A stretch of DNA of 64,000 bases, taken from the NCBI GenBank assembly GCA_946800325.1, contig OX326960.1, positions 19,734,393 through 19,798,392 of the forward strand. The letters are read 5' to 3'. Of the stretch, positions 37,001 to 46,204 are shown one piece after another. Source of the stretch: Luzula sylvatica. Taxonomy: Eukaryota > Streptophyta > Magnoliopsida > Poales > Juncaceae. Numbering within the stretch: the first letter of the stretch is position 1; each line of letters starts with the position of its first letter. The notes under the pieces are model-generated. The model saw only the letters and a program-made list of their open reading frames with translations. It was not told the origin of the DNA and made no database searches. A program made the position numbers and the translations under genes.

Positions 37001-37580
37001 AAACACGCGCACCACTTAAGGTCCGATTCTTTCATTGGATAGCCTCACATAATAAGCTAAATACAGCCGACGTGCTTGCAAAAAAAGAATGGCCGAACAC
37101 GCCAATATGTACATTGTGTCATCGACATGACGAAACGCGTGATCACCTATTAGCACATTGCTCCTTCACTACGGCTGTTCGAAAGAACATGGCAGCAACT
37201 CTGGGTGTACGACTTGCCTATAACCCCCGAGGCGATATGTTTACTGATTGGCACACCGCGACCATGGGTATAGCAAGAGATGAAAAGAGGATATATAATA
37301 CCATGTGGATGGCGATCAATTGGGCGATATGGAGGGAGCGCAACGGTCGAATTTTTCAAAAGAAGAAAACATCACCGAAGCACTTAGCGAACAGGACAAT
37401 CGAGGAGGTGCTTCTCTGGCACAATCTGAAAAATTAAAGGGCAATTGAAGTTACTTTTACATGATCAATTTCATTATTATGTATTTCCTTTAATCTTCCA
37501 ATGAAGCTGTACATATGAACTTTTAAGTTAATACAAAACACCTGAAGGAATAGCATTTTGCTATCTTTCCCTTCAAAAAA
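34012..37580 (+). mobile_element. LINE (plant L1-type) retrotransposon, ORF1 absent, ORF2 intact
   Basis: The element carries one long ORF2 and ends about 140 bp later with CTTTCCCTTC followed by a short A tail (37575-37580), a usual plant L1 3' end. Only about 70 bp precede ORF2, so the 5' end including ORF1 is missing, as expected from incomplete target-primed reverse transcription. The boundaries are supported by flanks: the sequence to 34011 and from 37581 form a continuous repeat that is uninterrupted near 61985-62030. No clear target-site duplication is visible; any must be very short or eroded. Confidence 0.85.
34084..37437 (+). CDS. LINE ORF2: endonuclease / reverse transcriptase / zf-RVT protein, 1117 aa
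   Basis: This is the ORF2 protein of a plant L1-like retrotransposon, which nicks target DNA and reverse-transcribes the element RNA there. An apurinic-type endonuclease occupies about residues 10-235 (CWNVRGLGN, FQETKWN, NVYGPT, GDFNM, SDHTPL). The reverse transcriptase lies at about 450-740, with AGPDGLSIEFIKEMW, the IDFQKAFDNISW block, RQGDPLSPLLF and the catalytic YADD at 689-692. A zf-RVT domain lies near 950-1040 (APLKVRFFHWIASHNKLNTAD, then a Cys/His cluster CTLCHRHDETRDHLLAHC). Length is close to the family norm of about 1100-1350 residues. No stop or frameshift interrupts it. The start is uncertain: in-frame ATGs at 34084 and 34093 both precede the conserved domain. Low decay suggests a fairly young copy. 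Confidence 0.95.
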   Translation: MLFMLFNFHDILCWNVRGLGNGNKCALVKNLTRDTQCNIVCFQETKWNAPNFFSLRSVCPSRICNAHYINANGSKGGIMTAWSNDFILRQVQETSHTLTTTFSLSNGFSFSLTNVYGPTKDNLKQDFLQEFLSLNANNIPWIIVGDFNMIRDPGESTGTNHLTRDILAFNNLINNLSLQEVELHGRKFTWCNRQANPTFSKLDRVLISHHYLLDNSIISLIPITAVTSDHTPLRLMMKQPKHDNKSRIKLFERAWLYNSTAKQLLLDTWGSTQLHSNPATNFIYKTNKAWAILNKWDRTNKDNHKSTKENTLACIELLDMAEESRVLSLNEKKLRIDLRTKAYDLAYIEELKWQQRASITWLKLGDRNSSYFHAIASNKRSRNHISSLVINDTTITDSDDILESFLSYYKQIIGTTNEAGSTWDPHTIPLSLLSDSEALPLEAPIMEKEIVDAIIQIQHGKSAGPDGLSIEFIKEMWETMKQDLLKVFKGFSDGTLDVSPINKAAITLIPKKEGACKLEDFRPISVISVPIKIITKILASRLQNVIPSLISNKQTAFIQKRSIVDSYATARELLNFFHKRKIPSVLIKIDFQKAFDNISWSFLSKILETRGFPSKWRAWIASLLSSSSSTIKINGKLSPYFFHKRGLRQGDPLSPLLFNIAVDFLQDIIRTIDPLFKKISTFPTPILQYADDTLIFLEAHPDNLRIIASALEIFTEITGLPINQGKSTFSPISIPYEHENVVKTLLRFPMKEFPLNYLGIPLAIRKPNKLHFMPLIEKVQRQMASWKGKLLSKGGRLTLVKATLNAIPIYLMQSIKLPVWVTREIEKLMRAFLWSGKETNQKGKNLVNWETVCLPKENGGLGLLHLSSMNDALLQKFLWKLDTEPTNLWSEYMYTLYGIDGSLHLSEVSIARLSGFLKDLIGLLPLYKVSTTKDEANHTLWRWHTSHQFTSKSAYTFRRNPGIRSEWHNLIWKTRAPLKVRFFHWIASHNKLNTADVLAKKEWPNTPICTLCHRHDETRDHLLAHCSFTTAVRKNMAATLGVRLAYNPRGDMFTDWHTATMGIARDEKRIYNTMWMAINWAIWRERNGRIFQKKKTSPKHLANRTIEEVLLWHNLKN

Positions 37581-37740
37581 TTTATATCTATCTTTGATCA
37601 TATAAATCCTCTAATCTTTTTATAATGTCATTGCTCATGACATACATGTGAATTGTTTGATTGTTGATTGGTTGGTTATGCACAAGTTTTAAGTGACTTC
37701 TTTTCTCTCTTCTTTTTTTTTTTTATATTCGAAGGTAAGG
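37581..37740 (+). repeat. Dispersed repeat family R1, right part
   Basis: This continues the repeat cut by the LINE: TTTGATCATATAAATCCTC, then a TGCACAAGTTTTAAGTGACTT motif. The same order occurs uninterrupted at 61985-62130, and the second half occurs alone near 46990-47090. Confidence 0.55.
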
Positions 37741-38759
37741 TTTAAATGATTAAACATACATAGTGAGTGTGTGTGAGAAAGATTATAACCGAGTCACAAT
37801 TCATCTTTATTCTATAGGACATTTTTATTCAACTAATCAAAACTTTAATGTAATCAATCATACAAGTTGAATGAGAAGCAATGAATAACCAACTCCACTA
37901 ACAATCACACCAATATAAAATGAAATCAATAAAAACCATAAAACCTACAATTATTTAAAAATTGAAAATTTCTCGATTTAAAAAAAAAAAAAAAAAAATC
38001 AATCATATAATATGCAATACCTATCCGAACCGTACCGCACCCGCATCCCTATCCGATAAGTATATCCTGAAAATACTTCTGTATTTTTGAAGTATCCGCT
38101 TAACATAGATCATATCATGAAAATTGATATCTTGTTTAGATTAAGATAAATATGTGATGATGTATTTATAAGCCAAGTTGCTTAAGAAAATCAGGAGATA
38201 CGACTACGAGATAAATATGTCTCCTCGTCTTGTTGTACCTAAATACTACCACTAAAATCAGGAGATATCCGTCATGTAGAAAATATCAAAAGATAAATTT
38301 AAAAATGTTCCCCTGTTTGTTGAAAATTGAATCAATCGTTGTCAAATATTAACTAAAAAGTGTTTAGGCAATTTTCTAAGATGTATGGTTTCTTTTGCAA
38401 ATTTCCCAATCGGGTTACGAATGAGGAACAGAGGAGAAATGAGCAAAATATATTATTAATTGAAATAATTAATTATGAAATTTTTATATTAACTATTAAT
38501 TACATCAAAATATACTGTTAATTGAGTGAAAAAATTTGGATACAAATTGAAAATGAATATGAACCCCTCTCATTAATGTGACTCATGCTGATGAGTGAGA
38601 GGAAATGAGGGAAACATGATATAATTTTTCTTGTCTTGTTGCACCTAAATACTACCACGCCTTTATATCAACAAAGAAATTAAAATAAATCCAAATTTAC
38701 AAAAATGCTCCTCTATAAATGGAATCGACATTGTTAAATGTTCAATATATATATAAATA
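37741..38759. other. AT-rich intergenic DNA
   Basis: CTTGTTG(T/C)ACCTAAATACTACCAC occurs near 38231 and 38636, a local duplication. No gene is seen. Confidence 0.55.
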
Positions 38760-39480
38760 GCACTATTTTAAAAACCGGACCGAACCGGCCGCTTCAACCC
38801 AAAAAAAAAATCAGAACCGGATGAAAAAACGGTTCGGTTTGATAATTAGATCGGATATGTAAGTAAACCACAAGAAACCGCTGAATCGGTCGGTTCTATT
38901 GATTAAACCGGACCAAACCAACCCATCAAACCGACATTTTTTCACATTACTTTTCCTTTTCCATATCTGAATCGATCCGTCTTTCTTCTCCTCTGAACTC
39001 AATTTGCTTCGTTTTTCCTCTCCCAACGAATAGATTCTTCGATTATTTCTTCTATACAAATCTCAATCTTCTTCGTTTATTCATCCTCCAGATCCAATTG
39101 ACTAACTGTTTGTACTACTCATCGCCGAAGCTTTTCTTCCTCGAATTTGGCACAAGGTTAGTGATTTATCGACTACCTTTTGAGATTGTTGGTTCTATTC
39201 AGAATTGCCGCTTATGGTTTGTTGTTTATTAGATATTTGGTGTTGATATCTTCTTCCTCAAACGTCAAAATTATAGTTTCGTTTATTGTTCATTTTGGAT
39301 TTTCATTTTTTGTTAAATTTTCCATGTTAATATTAAAAAATCGAATAACCATATTCCATAATCAAATATTCATTCAGGATAACGATAAAGTACATATAAC
39401 GGTTTGCACTTCTATCATTCAACTTTTTGTACAGGAGGCATCCAGTTCTAGAGAACTGGAGAGTTGTTAACCGGTGTAAA
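38760..39480 (+). other. Intergenic DNA with CCGGTT-rich repeat and leader-like sequence
   Basis: The part 38772-38940 is rich in ACCGGACC and CGGTTCGGTTT motifs, as in subterminal zones of TIR elements. The part 38960-39170 looks like a CT-rich 5' leader with a possible splice donor CACAAG|GTTAGTG near 39155, but the next stretch has no recognisable protein. Confidence 0.35.
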
Positions 39481-39510
39481 TGTTGAATGTCGTTCACAGT
39501 TTTCTGTTAA

Positions 39511-39770
39511 TGTAAGAGTTAAAATAGTAGATTGAATAGAATAGTTTTTCGTTTTTCATTAACCAAATTACAATCTGATACAAGCCTTTAAATAGGAAGT
39601 AGTTCATAACTAAATGCATAACCACCACTAATTACCACTACTCCTAAAACAATCTTGACCGTTACATTAACTATCAATCCTAGTGGCTAATGATAAGCCA
39701 ATCATAATTTAAGTAGAAGATTGGGCCCTAATTATAATAGGCCTATAGGCTCTAATTACATACGCTAATA
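39511..39770 (-). repeat. Copia 3' LTR (260 bp)
   Basis: It runs from TGTAAGAGTT to ACGCTAATA on the plus strand and matches 44035-44294 base for base as far as I can read. On the coding strand it starts TATTAGCG and ends CTCTTACA, so the usual 5' TG is TA. Confidence 0.95.
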
Positions 39771-39780
39771 CCCCCCCTCA
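39771..39780 (-). other. Copia polypurine tract
   Basis: The minus strand reads GAGGGGGGG immediately before the 3' LTR. It primes plus-strand DNA synthesis. The pol stop codon TGA (39780-39778) overlaps it. Confidence 0.85.
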
Positions 39781-42700
39781 AGTTGAGGGGTCCTCAAACA
39801 CCATCAACTTGTCACGAAGCATGCGGAAACGAGGAGCGGAGAGACCTTTCGTCAAGAGATCGGCAAGTTGATCATGAGTGCTTAGGTAGTGAACTTGAAG
39901 CTTTTTATCCGCGACCAAATCGCGAACAAAATGAAAATCGATCTCAATATGTTTGGTACGAGCATGAAAAACGGGATTATGAGTAAGATAAGTGGCACTT
40001 ATATTATCACAATACAAAATAGGTGGGTCCGGTAACGCAATATGGAGTTCGAAGAGAAGGTATTGAAGCCACACTAATTCGGAAGTAGCCATGGCAACGC
40101 CATGATATTCGGCCTCCGAAGATGAACGAGCAACCGTGGGTTGCTTTTTAGAGGACCAAGAGACGAGATTTGGGCCAAAAAAGATACAATAACCCGTAGT
40201 AGATTTGCGATCATCCGGACAACCCGCCCAATCGGCATCCGAGAAGGCACAAAGAGAAAATTCATTAGATGGTCGAAAGAGAAGGCCATGAGTAATCGTA
40301 CCTTTGAGATAACGGAGAATACGTTTAACCGCGGTCCAATGAAGGTCGGTAGGCGAATGCATGAATTGGGAGACCTTATTAACGGCAAAGGAGATTTCGG
40401 GTCTAGTAATCGTAGCATATTGAAGTGCCCCAACAACACTACGATATAAAGTGGGATCGGTAATAGGATCACCTTGAGTTTTGGATAGTTGTTCACCCGC
40501 AATAATTGGAGTTGAACATGGTTTTGCGCCATTCATTTTGGCTCGTTGAAGAAGAGTGGTTATATAGTGAGATTGAGAGAGTTGAATACCATTAGAAATG
40601 GTGCGCGCCTCAATCCCAAGAAAGAAACGTAAAGAGCCGAGATCCTTGAGAGAAAATCGAGAGTTGAGATGATGAATGAGAGTCTCAATGGAGGAGAGTG
40701 AGGTGCCCGTTATTAAAATGTCATCCACGTAAATGAGAATCAAGAGAAGTTCATGCCCATTATAACGAATGAATAGAGAAGTATCCGTCTTGGAAGAGAT
40801 AAAACCATAATCCGTGAGTGAAGTACGTAACTTAGTATACCATGCGCGAGGAGCTTGCTTAAGACCGTAAAGAGCCTTTTTCAACAAGCAAACATGAGAG
40901 AGATTAGAAGGATCACCAAAACTGGGAGGTTGAGACATGTGAACGGTTTCGGCTAGATCTCCGTTGAGAAAAGCATTGTTAACATCAAGTTGGCGAATAT
41001 GCCAACCTTTAGAGAGAGCAAGAGAAAGAACAACTCTAATGGTAGTCGGTTTGATAACCGGACTAAAGGTTTCGGTATAATCGATGCCCTCTTGTTGATG
41101 ATAACCTTTGGCCACAAGGCGAGCCTTATAGCGTAGAACGGAACCATCGGAATTTCGTTTAATTTTATAAACCCATTTACAGCCGATTGGATTTTGCCGA
41201 GGGGAAGATGGAACAAGCACCCAAGTATTATTTTGAACGAGGGCATTAATTTCCGCTTGCATAGCGGTACGCCACTTAGGATCTCTTTGGGCCTCGGTAA
41301 AACATGTAGGTTCAACTTCATCGGAAGAAGAGAGAAGAGGATGTTTGGTTGATGAGTAAACCTCATGATTGGCAAAAATACGAGGACGCCTAGTATTATC
41401 ACGTGTGCGTGTAACCATCGGATGAGAGGAGGGGAGAGGCTCGGATGAGGAAGGCACGTTGATGGTCAAAGGTTGTGACTCAATGATAGGAGGTGAAGGA
41501 GGGGTCGACACTAAGGGATGGAGTGGCTCATATGGCGAATCGGCAAGGATGTGCAAAGAGGATGATGAAGAAGACGGTGAAGGCGAGGAGGAGGCATGGA
41601 AGGCGAATGGAAAATAAGTTTCGTTGAAGAGCACATGTCGACTAATGTAGAGGCGGTTGGTCGGTAAGTGAAGGCATTTGTAACCTTTGTGATCCGGAGA
41701 ATATCCTAAGAACACACAAGGAATAGATCGATGCTCGAGTTTATGCGTGTTGAATGGTTTCGTGTAAGGAAAACACAAGCAACCAAGGACACGCAAAAAT
41801 GTATAATCCGGTGGTTTAGTGAAAAGTAATTCGTATGGAGAAAGAGTAGAAAGTTTGTTGGGAATACGATTAATTAGATAAACCACACTATAAAAAATGT
41901 CATCCCAAAATATAGTAGGAATCGAACCTTGAGCCATAGTGGAGAGAGAAAGTTCGACGATATGGCGATGCTTTCGTTCGGCAAGACCATTTTGTTGAGG
42001 CGTGTGCGGACACGATTGAAGAAATGTGATTTCGGGAAAAAGCCGTCGTAAAGGGAGAAATTCGGTACCACCATCACTTTGAAAACTCTTGATGGTTCTA
42101 GAGAGTTGGTTTTCAACACGCTTCTTAAAGAGTGCAAACACATTCGCAACTTGATCCTTAGAATGTAGAAAATAAATCCATGTATACCGAGTGAAGTCAT
42201 CGGTAAAATGCACAAAATACCGCGATCCGGAATTCGAAGCAATTTTGGTGGGTCCCCACACATCGGAGTGGATAAGTGCAAGAGGAGAATTAGAGCGAGA
42301 AGACAAAGAAGAAAACGGCAAACGACAAGATTTTCCCATTGCACAAGAATCACAAAAAGCGTTTGAGTTAGAGTTACAAGATAAATTGAACTTTCGAATT
42401 ACATCGCGAACAATTTTAAAAGATGCATGACAAAACCGCCTATGCCAAAGAGTTGTCGTAACTTTCTCGGTTAAGAATGCCGCCTTGGAGGGAGGAGATG
42501 AAGATATGCCCAAGCGATAAAGACCATCTTGAAGATAAGCCGTGAGAAGAGTTTCATGAGTCGCTCGATCCTTAACGAGACAAAGAGACGGGTTAAATTC
42601 CAAATAAATAGTATTATCTTTGGAAAATTGTGAGATACTAATGAGATTCTTAGTAACATGTGGAACATGAAGGACATCTTTGAGAACAAGAGGTTGTCGA

Positions 42701-43092
42701 TTAGTTTGGAGAATACACGTGCCAATGTGGTGAATAGATAAAGCATAACCATTTGCTACGCGAAGTTGATCATTACCTTGATAAGGAGAGAAATTGGAGA
42801 GTGAGTTGAGGTTGGAAGTGATGTGATTTGTCGCGCCGGAATCAAGGAACCACCCATCCGAGGAAGAGGGAAGAGTGCGGGTAACCATGTTTGCTTGAGG
42901 CTCGGGGCCGGAGTTGAGATATTTTTGGAGCTCCCAACATGTTTTAATGTCATGATTGCGGCGTTGACAATACTTGCAATAGAGTTGATTTGGTCCGGAA
43001 CCATTTGCCGAATTACCACCACCACGATTTTTACCACGATCCCCATGAAAAGACTTACCGCCACGAGAAGTACGAAAGAGTTGAGTCAACAT
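39778..43092 (-). CDS. Copia pol: zinc knuckle, protease, integrase, RT, RNase H, 1104 aa
   Basis: Domains in order: a CCHC zinc knuckle (Cys39, Cys42, His47, Cys52); aspartic protease with DSGA at 84-87; integrase zinc site (His217, His222, Cys247, Cys250); integrase core with Asp277, Asp340 and Glu372 in the usual contexts (HSDVWGP, FQSDGG, PQQNGLAERKH); the Copia-type reverse transcriptase (NTWVLVPSSP onward, catalytic YVDD); and RNase H (FSDADWAGCPDDRKSTTGY, SSSEAEYHGVA). No stop interrupts these domains. The ATG used here lies inside the gag-pol linker, so it is probably not a natural start. The ORF stops at the polypurine tract. The enzyme set looks competent; the gag-pol junction does not. 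Confidence 0.95.
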   Translation of the reverse strand: MLTQLFRTSRGGKSFHGDRGKNRGGGNSANGSGPNQLYCKYCQRRNHDIKTCWELQKYLNSGPEPQANMVTRTLPSSSDGWFLDSGATNHITSNLNSLSNFSPYQGNDQLRVANGYALSIHHIGTCILQTNRQPLVLKDVLHVPHVTKNLISISQFSKDNTIYLEFNPSLCLVKDRATHETLLTAYLQDGLYRLGISSSPPSKAAFLTEKVTTTLWHRRFCHASFKIVRDVIRKFNLSCNSNSNAFCDSCAMGKSCRLPFSSLSSRSNSPLALIHSDVWGPTKIASNSGSRYFVHFTDDFTRYTWIYFLHSKDQVANVFALFKKRVENQLSRTIKSFQSDGGTEFLPLRRLFPEITFLQSCPHTPQQNGLAERKHRHIVELSLSTMAQGSIPTIFWDDIFYSVVYLINRIPNKLSTLSPYELLFTKPPDYTFLRVLGCLCFPYTKPFNTHKLEHRSIPCVFLGYSPDHKGYKCLHLPTNRLYISRHVLFNETYFPFAFHASSSPSPSSSSSSLHILADSPYEPLHPLVSTPPSPPIIESQPLTINVPSSSEPLPSSHPMVTRTRDNTRRPRIFANHEVYSSTKHPLLSSSDEVEPTCFTEAQRDPKWRTAMQAEINALVQNNTWVLVPSSPRQNPIGCKWVYKIKRNSDGSVLRYKARLVAKGYHQQEGIDYTETFSPVIKPTTIRVVLSLALSKGWHIRQLDVNNAFLNGDLAETVHMSQPPSFGDPSNLSHVCLLKKALYGLKQAPRAWYTKLRTSLTDYGFISSKTDTSLFIRYNGHELLLILIYVDDILITGTSLSSIETLIHHLNSRFSLKDLGSLRFFLGIEARTISNGIQLSQSHYITTLLQRAKMNGAKPCSTPIIAGEQLSKTQGDPITDPTLYRSVVGALQYATITRPEISFAVNKVSQFMHSPTDLHWTAVKRILRYLKGTITHGLLFRPSNEFSLCAFSDADWAGCPDDRKSTTGYCIFFGPNLVSWSSKKQPTVARSSSEAEYHGVAMATSELVWLQYLLFELHIALPDPPILYCDNISATYLTHNPVFHARTKHIEIDFHFVRDLVADKKLQVHYLSTHDQLADLLTKGLSAPRFRMLRDKLMVFEDPST

Positions 43093-43245
43093 GTGAGAGA
43101 GTTAGTATGGGAGGATGATTGGGAACCCATTAGATGCCCCATAGTGGACACCAAAGATTCAAAACCCGGTCCATGTGAACCGAGAGTAGGAGAGGTAGTT
43201 GAGTCAACATGTGGACTAGTTCCTTGATGAACCGAACCCATACAA
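43093..43245 (-). pseudogene. Frame-broken gag-pol linker of the Copia element
   Basis: In the gag/pol frame this 150-bp stretch holds five stops (TAG, TAG, TGA, TGA, TAA, counting the gag stop). One alternative frame is open throughout and encodes a Ser/Thr/Gly-rich linker, typical between capsid and zinc knuckle. Entry and exit both coincide with short TC runs (near 43252-43268 and 43096-43103). The simplest reading is two compensating indels. A 16-bp direct repeat (GTTGAGTCAACATGTG) occurs at 43080-43095 and 43198-43213. Confidence 0.7.
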
Positions 43246-43920
43246 CTAGGGTTTTGAGGAGAGAGAGAGGGAGGCGTACGAGTGGAAAGGAATACCTCGG
43301 TATTGGTCCTCCTGACTGATCTGATCGGCGAGGCGAGATTCTTGCGAGAGGATTAGGCCATGGAGTTCTTGAAGAGTGGGAGGATTAGCGCGAGTGAGCA
43401 AAGCAGACACAAAGCTATTGTAGTCGGGGCCCAAACCGCGAAGAACGAGGAGAGGAACAAGGAACTCAGGAAGGGGAAACCCTAACTGAGCGAGGGTATC
43501 ATCGTACTGTTTCATGGCACGAAAGTATTCGCCACCGGTTTGGGAGCCTTTTCGGTGAGTAACAAGACGAGAGGGGATATCGAGAAGAGTTGACGATGTG
43601 GTGGTGTGATAAAGCGAGGTTAGGGTTTGCCATACCTCAGCGAGACTTGAACAATTGATGATGTGAGCTATACACTGTTCACTCATAGTCGATTGAATCC
43701 AACCTTGAAGGAAGAGATCTTGTTGGAGAAACTTTTGATAATCGGGATTAGAAGTGGTCGCGTCGGGTAGGAATTCTGGAGGAACATCAACACCAGTGAG
43801 ATGTTTTCGGAGGCCAAAACCGCCAATAATGGCCTTGACTTGAGTGCTCCATATTAAGAAATTTGAACCATCAAATTTGGTTGCAATTTGATTCTGAAAG
43901 GAGATAATATGAGTACCCAT
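43246..43920 (-). CDS. Copia gag-like capsid part, 224 aa
   Basis: This is the N-terminal gag region of the Copia element, forming the cytoplasmic particle. It begins 115 bp inside the 5' LTR with MGTHIISFQNQIATKFDGSN. The Copia gag pattern is visible (KFDGSNFLIWSTQVKAIIGG, then WIQSTMSEQCIAHIINCSS, LFLQGW and LPEFLVPLLVLRGLGPDYN). It is in the same frame as pol but ends at a TAG just after a TC-rich run, before the zinc knuckle. A one-step frame change there opens a Ser/Thr-rich linker. In an undamaged relative gag and pol would be one ORF. Confidence 0.9.
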   Translation of the reverse strand: MGTHIISFQNQIATKFDGSNFLIWSTQVKAIIGGFGLRKHLTGVDVPPEFLPDATTSNPDYQKFLQQDLFLQGWIQSTMSEQCIAHIINCSSLAEVWQTLTSLYHTTTSSTLLDIPSRLVTHRKGSQTGGEYFRAMKQYDDTLAQLGFPLPEFLVPLLVLRGLGPDYNSFVSALLTRANPPTLQELHGLILSQESRLADQISQEDQYRGIPFHSYASLSLSSKP

Positions 43921-44025
43921 GATCGAAAACGGAGCAGGGATTGAAATGCGAAACTACTGTACTGGATGAGTTTCGTGAGAGCAGGGAGAAGGATCGAAAA
44001 TTTTACTCGTTAGAGCTAAATTTTT

Positions 44026-44034
44026 CTGATACCA
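44026..44034 (-). other. Copia primer-binding site (initiator tRNA-Met type)
   Basis: The minus strand reads TGGTATCAG directly after the LTR end. This is the usual plant Copia site, complementary to the 3' end of initiator tRNA-Met. Confidence 0.9.
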
Positions 44035-44294
44035 TGTAAGAGTTAAAATAGTAGATTGAATAGAATAGTTTTTCGTTTTTCATTAACCAAATTACAATCT
44101 GATACAAGCCTTTAAATAGGAAGTAGTTCATAACTAAATGCATAACCACCACTAATTACCACTACTCCTAAAACAATCTTGACCGTTACATTAACTATCA
44201 ATCCTAGTGGCTAATGATAAGCCAATCATAATTTAAGTAGAAGATTGGGCCCTAATTATAATAGGCCTATAGGCTCTAATTACATACGCTAATA
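44035..44294 (-). repeat. Copia 5' LTR (260 bp)
   Basis: It has the same sequence and length as the 39511-39770 LTR. As the upstream LTR on the minus strand it should carry the element promoter. Confidence 0.95.
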
Positions 44295-44600
44295 GTTAAA
44301 GATGAAGACATGGGTTCTATCAATTATAACGTTAATTTATGTCACTGGGCCTATTATTATTGGGTCGTCACTTGTAACAGTTTGTTCAGTAGTTATGTAT
44401 TAGATTAGATTAATCATGATTAAGTAGTTTTCGGTTAATTAAATGATGGTTAGGATTTTTCTAGAGATCGTGGCTTAGGCTATATATACAGCAATTATAC
44501 AATCAGAAATACAAAATATATTCATTCTATTCTTTCTCATAACTATGTCTTTAGAATTTCTCTAAATTATACTTTCTACCGTGCCCAAACGGACTTTTTT
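44295..44600 (+). other. Possible older LTR fragment interrupted by the Copia element
   Basis: Joining the flanks of the Copia element gives TGTTAAAGATGAAGACATGG, an LTR-like start. It is followed by a TATA-like CTATATATACAGC near 44480 and a leader-like stretch. No partner LTR or primer site was found. Confidence 0.3.
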
Positions 44601-46200
44601 TCGTTTTCTCCTTTTGTATGCACTAGGAAATTTGTTCGCGGTTCGCTGCAAATTTTTAATGTAACTGTTTGTATTTGATAAAAGATTGTGTATTCACTTA
44701 TTAATTGTTATTTGTTATGTTTACAGAAAAAAATATCATAAAACCAATATGAAAATTATTAAATGCGTAATTTGATATAATATCATAAAATGTATTAATG
44801 AATATCACAAAAAAAATATGAAAATTACTAAAAATTATATCATAAAATAAATTAAATAAATAAATTAATTAATGAATAACACAAAACAAATATGAAAAAT
44901 TATTAAATGCGTAAAACATGATATAAATTAATGAATATCAAATCACAAAATAAATATGAAATCATAAAATAAATATGAAAACATGGTATAAATATTAATA
45001 TAATTAAGGTAGAACATGGTATAAAGATCATAAAATAAATTATTAAATGGTTAAATGGGTAAAGTATGATATAAATTAATGGATATAAGCAAATTATAAA
45101 ATAAATATGGAAATTATAAATTATATATTTATTAATACAAAAACACTTGAATCACATAATTAATCCACATAATCAACACTGAAATGATAAATAAAGAAAC
45201 TATAGGAAATTATATAGGTGGGTCCCACTAATATTTAACATACAAAAGTGAAAATCGGGATGACTTCGGTGATTTATGTACGTGACTCTATTATTTTTGC
45301 TTATTAATATGTGTGATAGAAAATTAAAGATGAGGTGACTCAATATGAGAATTCAAAAACATTCACTTTAAAGAGAGAACAATTGTCAAGTTATAGCGAA
45401 TTACTTTTTCTCTCTTGCAAATCATAATGTGGGACTCAGCCGCAAGCCTGGCTTCCCCTTTATTTATCCCTCGACGATCCTTACAATATTCCTCGTCCGT
45501 GGACGACTAATTTCTCTCTCCTCGATCGCCACTCGTCATATCGTGCCAAAATTGGCTTGCCTCACCAACTACGATTACTCCTGTTAGAGTAAATATGAAC
45601 ACTCAAAATTAATATCATAATTTATTAAATACAAACATTCATATTGATTGACAAAAAAACCGTAGTATATAATATTGAAATCCATAACTTCTCTTGACAC
45701 TACTAATTTCTTGCTCTCCAAGTTGCCAATAGAAATGGCTAAATAATAGTTGCCAATAGAAATGGCTAAATAATGACCAATTAAATGTCTTAATGAATTT
45801 GCCTTCTGAATTATATCACCTATATATATATTTATATAACCTCTGTATAGAAAGATAGTGGATATAATATAAAGAGAGATGTCAGTGTGCGAGTCTAGTG
45901 GGACGCAAGAAATATCATATCAATAATTTATATACTCATATATTGGTATGCTCTTAATAATCTCTGGATCCCGTATTACTCTCAATATACTATTTTACAT
46001 AAATATTATATTATTTCGAAATGGGTGTTGAAAAAATTTATCATCCGTTATTTTTATGGACGTGTCATAAAAAACGACATTCCCGAACTTGGGGCACTTC
46101 CAATGGTTCGCACGAACGGACGGAATAATGTTTAAAAACATCGTTCACACGATTCGGATAAACGGTTTCAATTTTATTGTTATATTTGGTTATATATTAA
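44601..46200. other. AT-rich intergenic DNA
   Basis: The part 44720-45120 consists of loose repeats of AAATATGAAAATTATTAAATG and ATGATATAAATTAATG phrases. No gene is seen. A GC-richer patch at 45425-45590 encodes nothing recognisable. Confidence 0.55.
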
Positions 46201-46204
46201 TTTT

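Larger units (their letters stand above)
39506..44299 (-). mobile_element. Full-length Ty1/Copia LTR retrotransposon with 5-bp target duplication
   Basis: The element occupies 39511-44294 and is flanked by the direct repeat GTTAA (39506-39510 and 44295-44299). Two 260-bp LTRs look identical by eye. On the coding (minus) strand the order is LTR, primer-binding site TGGTATCAG next to the LTR, gag, zinc knuckle, protease, integrase, reverse transcriptase, RNase H, a G-rich polypurine tract and LTR. That domain order is Copia (integrase before RT). Identical LTRs and an intact 1104-codon pol imply recent insertion. The only visible damage is in the gag-pol linker. Confidence 0.96.

Noticed and set aside
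34284..37359. Minus-strand and shifted ORFs across the 34 kb LINE
   Set aside because: They are shadows of ORF2 and have no motifs of their own.
33991..37600. TATAT-rich similarity between the two LINE flanks as a target duplication
   Set aside because: The match is poor and is better explained by the underlying R1 repeat sequence on each side.
39783..43227. Plus-strand and shifted-frame ORFs across the Copia pol
   Set aside because: They are shadows of the real minus-strand gag and pol frames.
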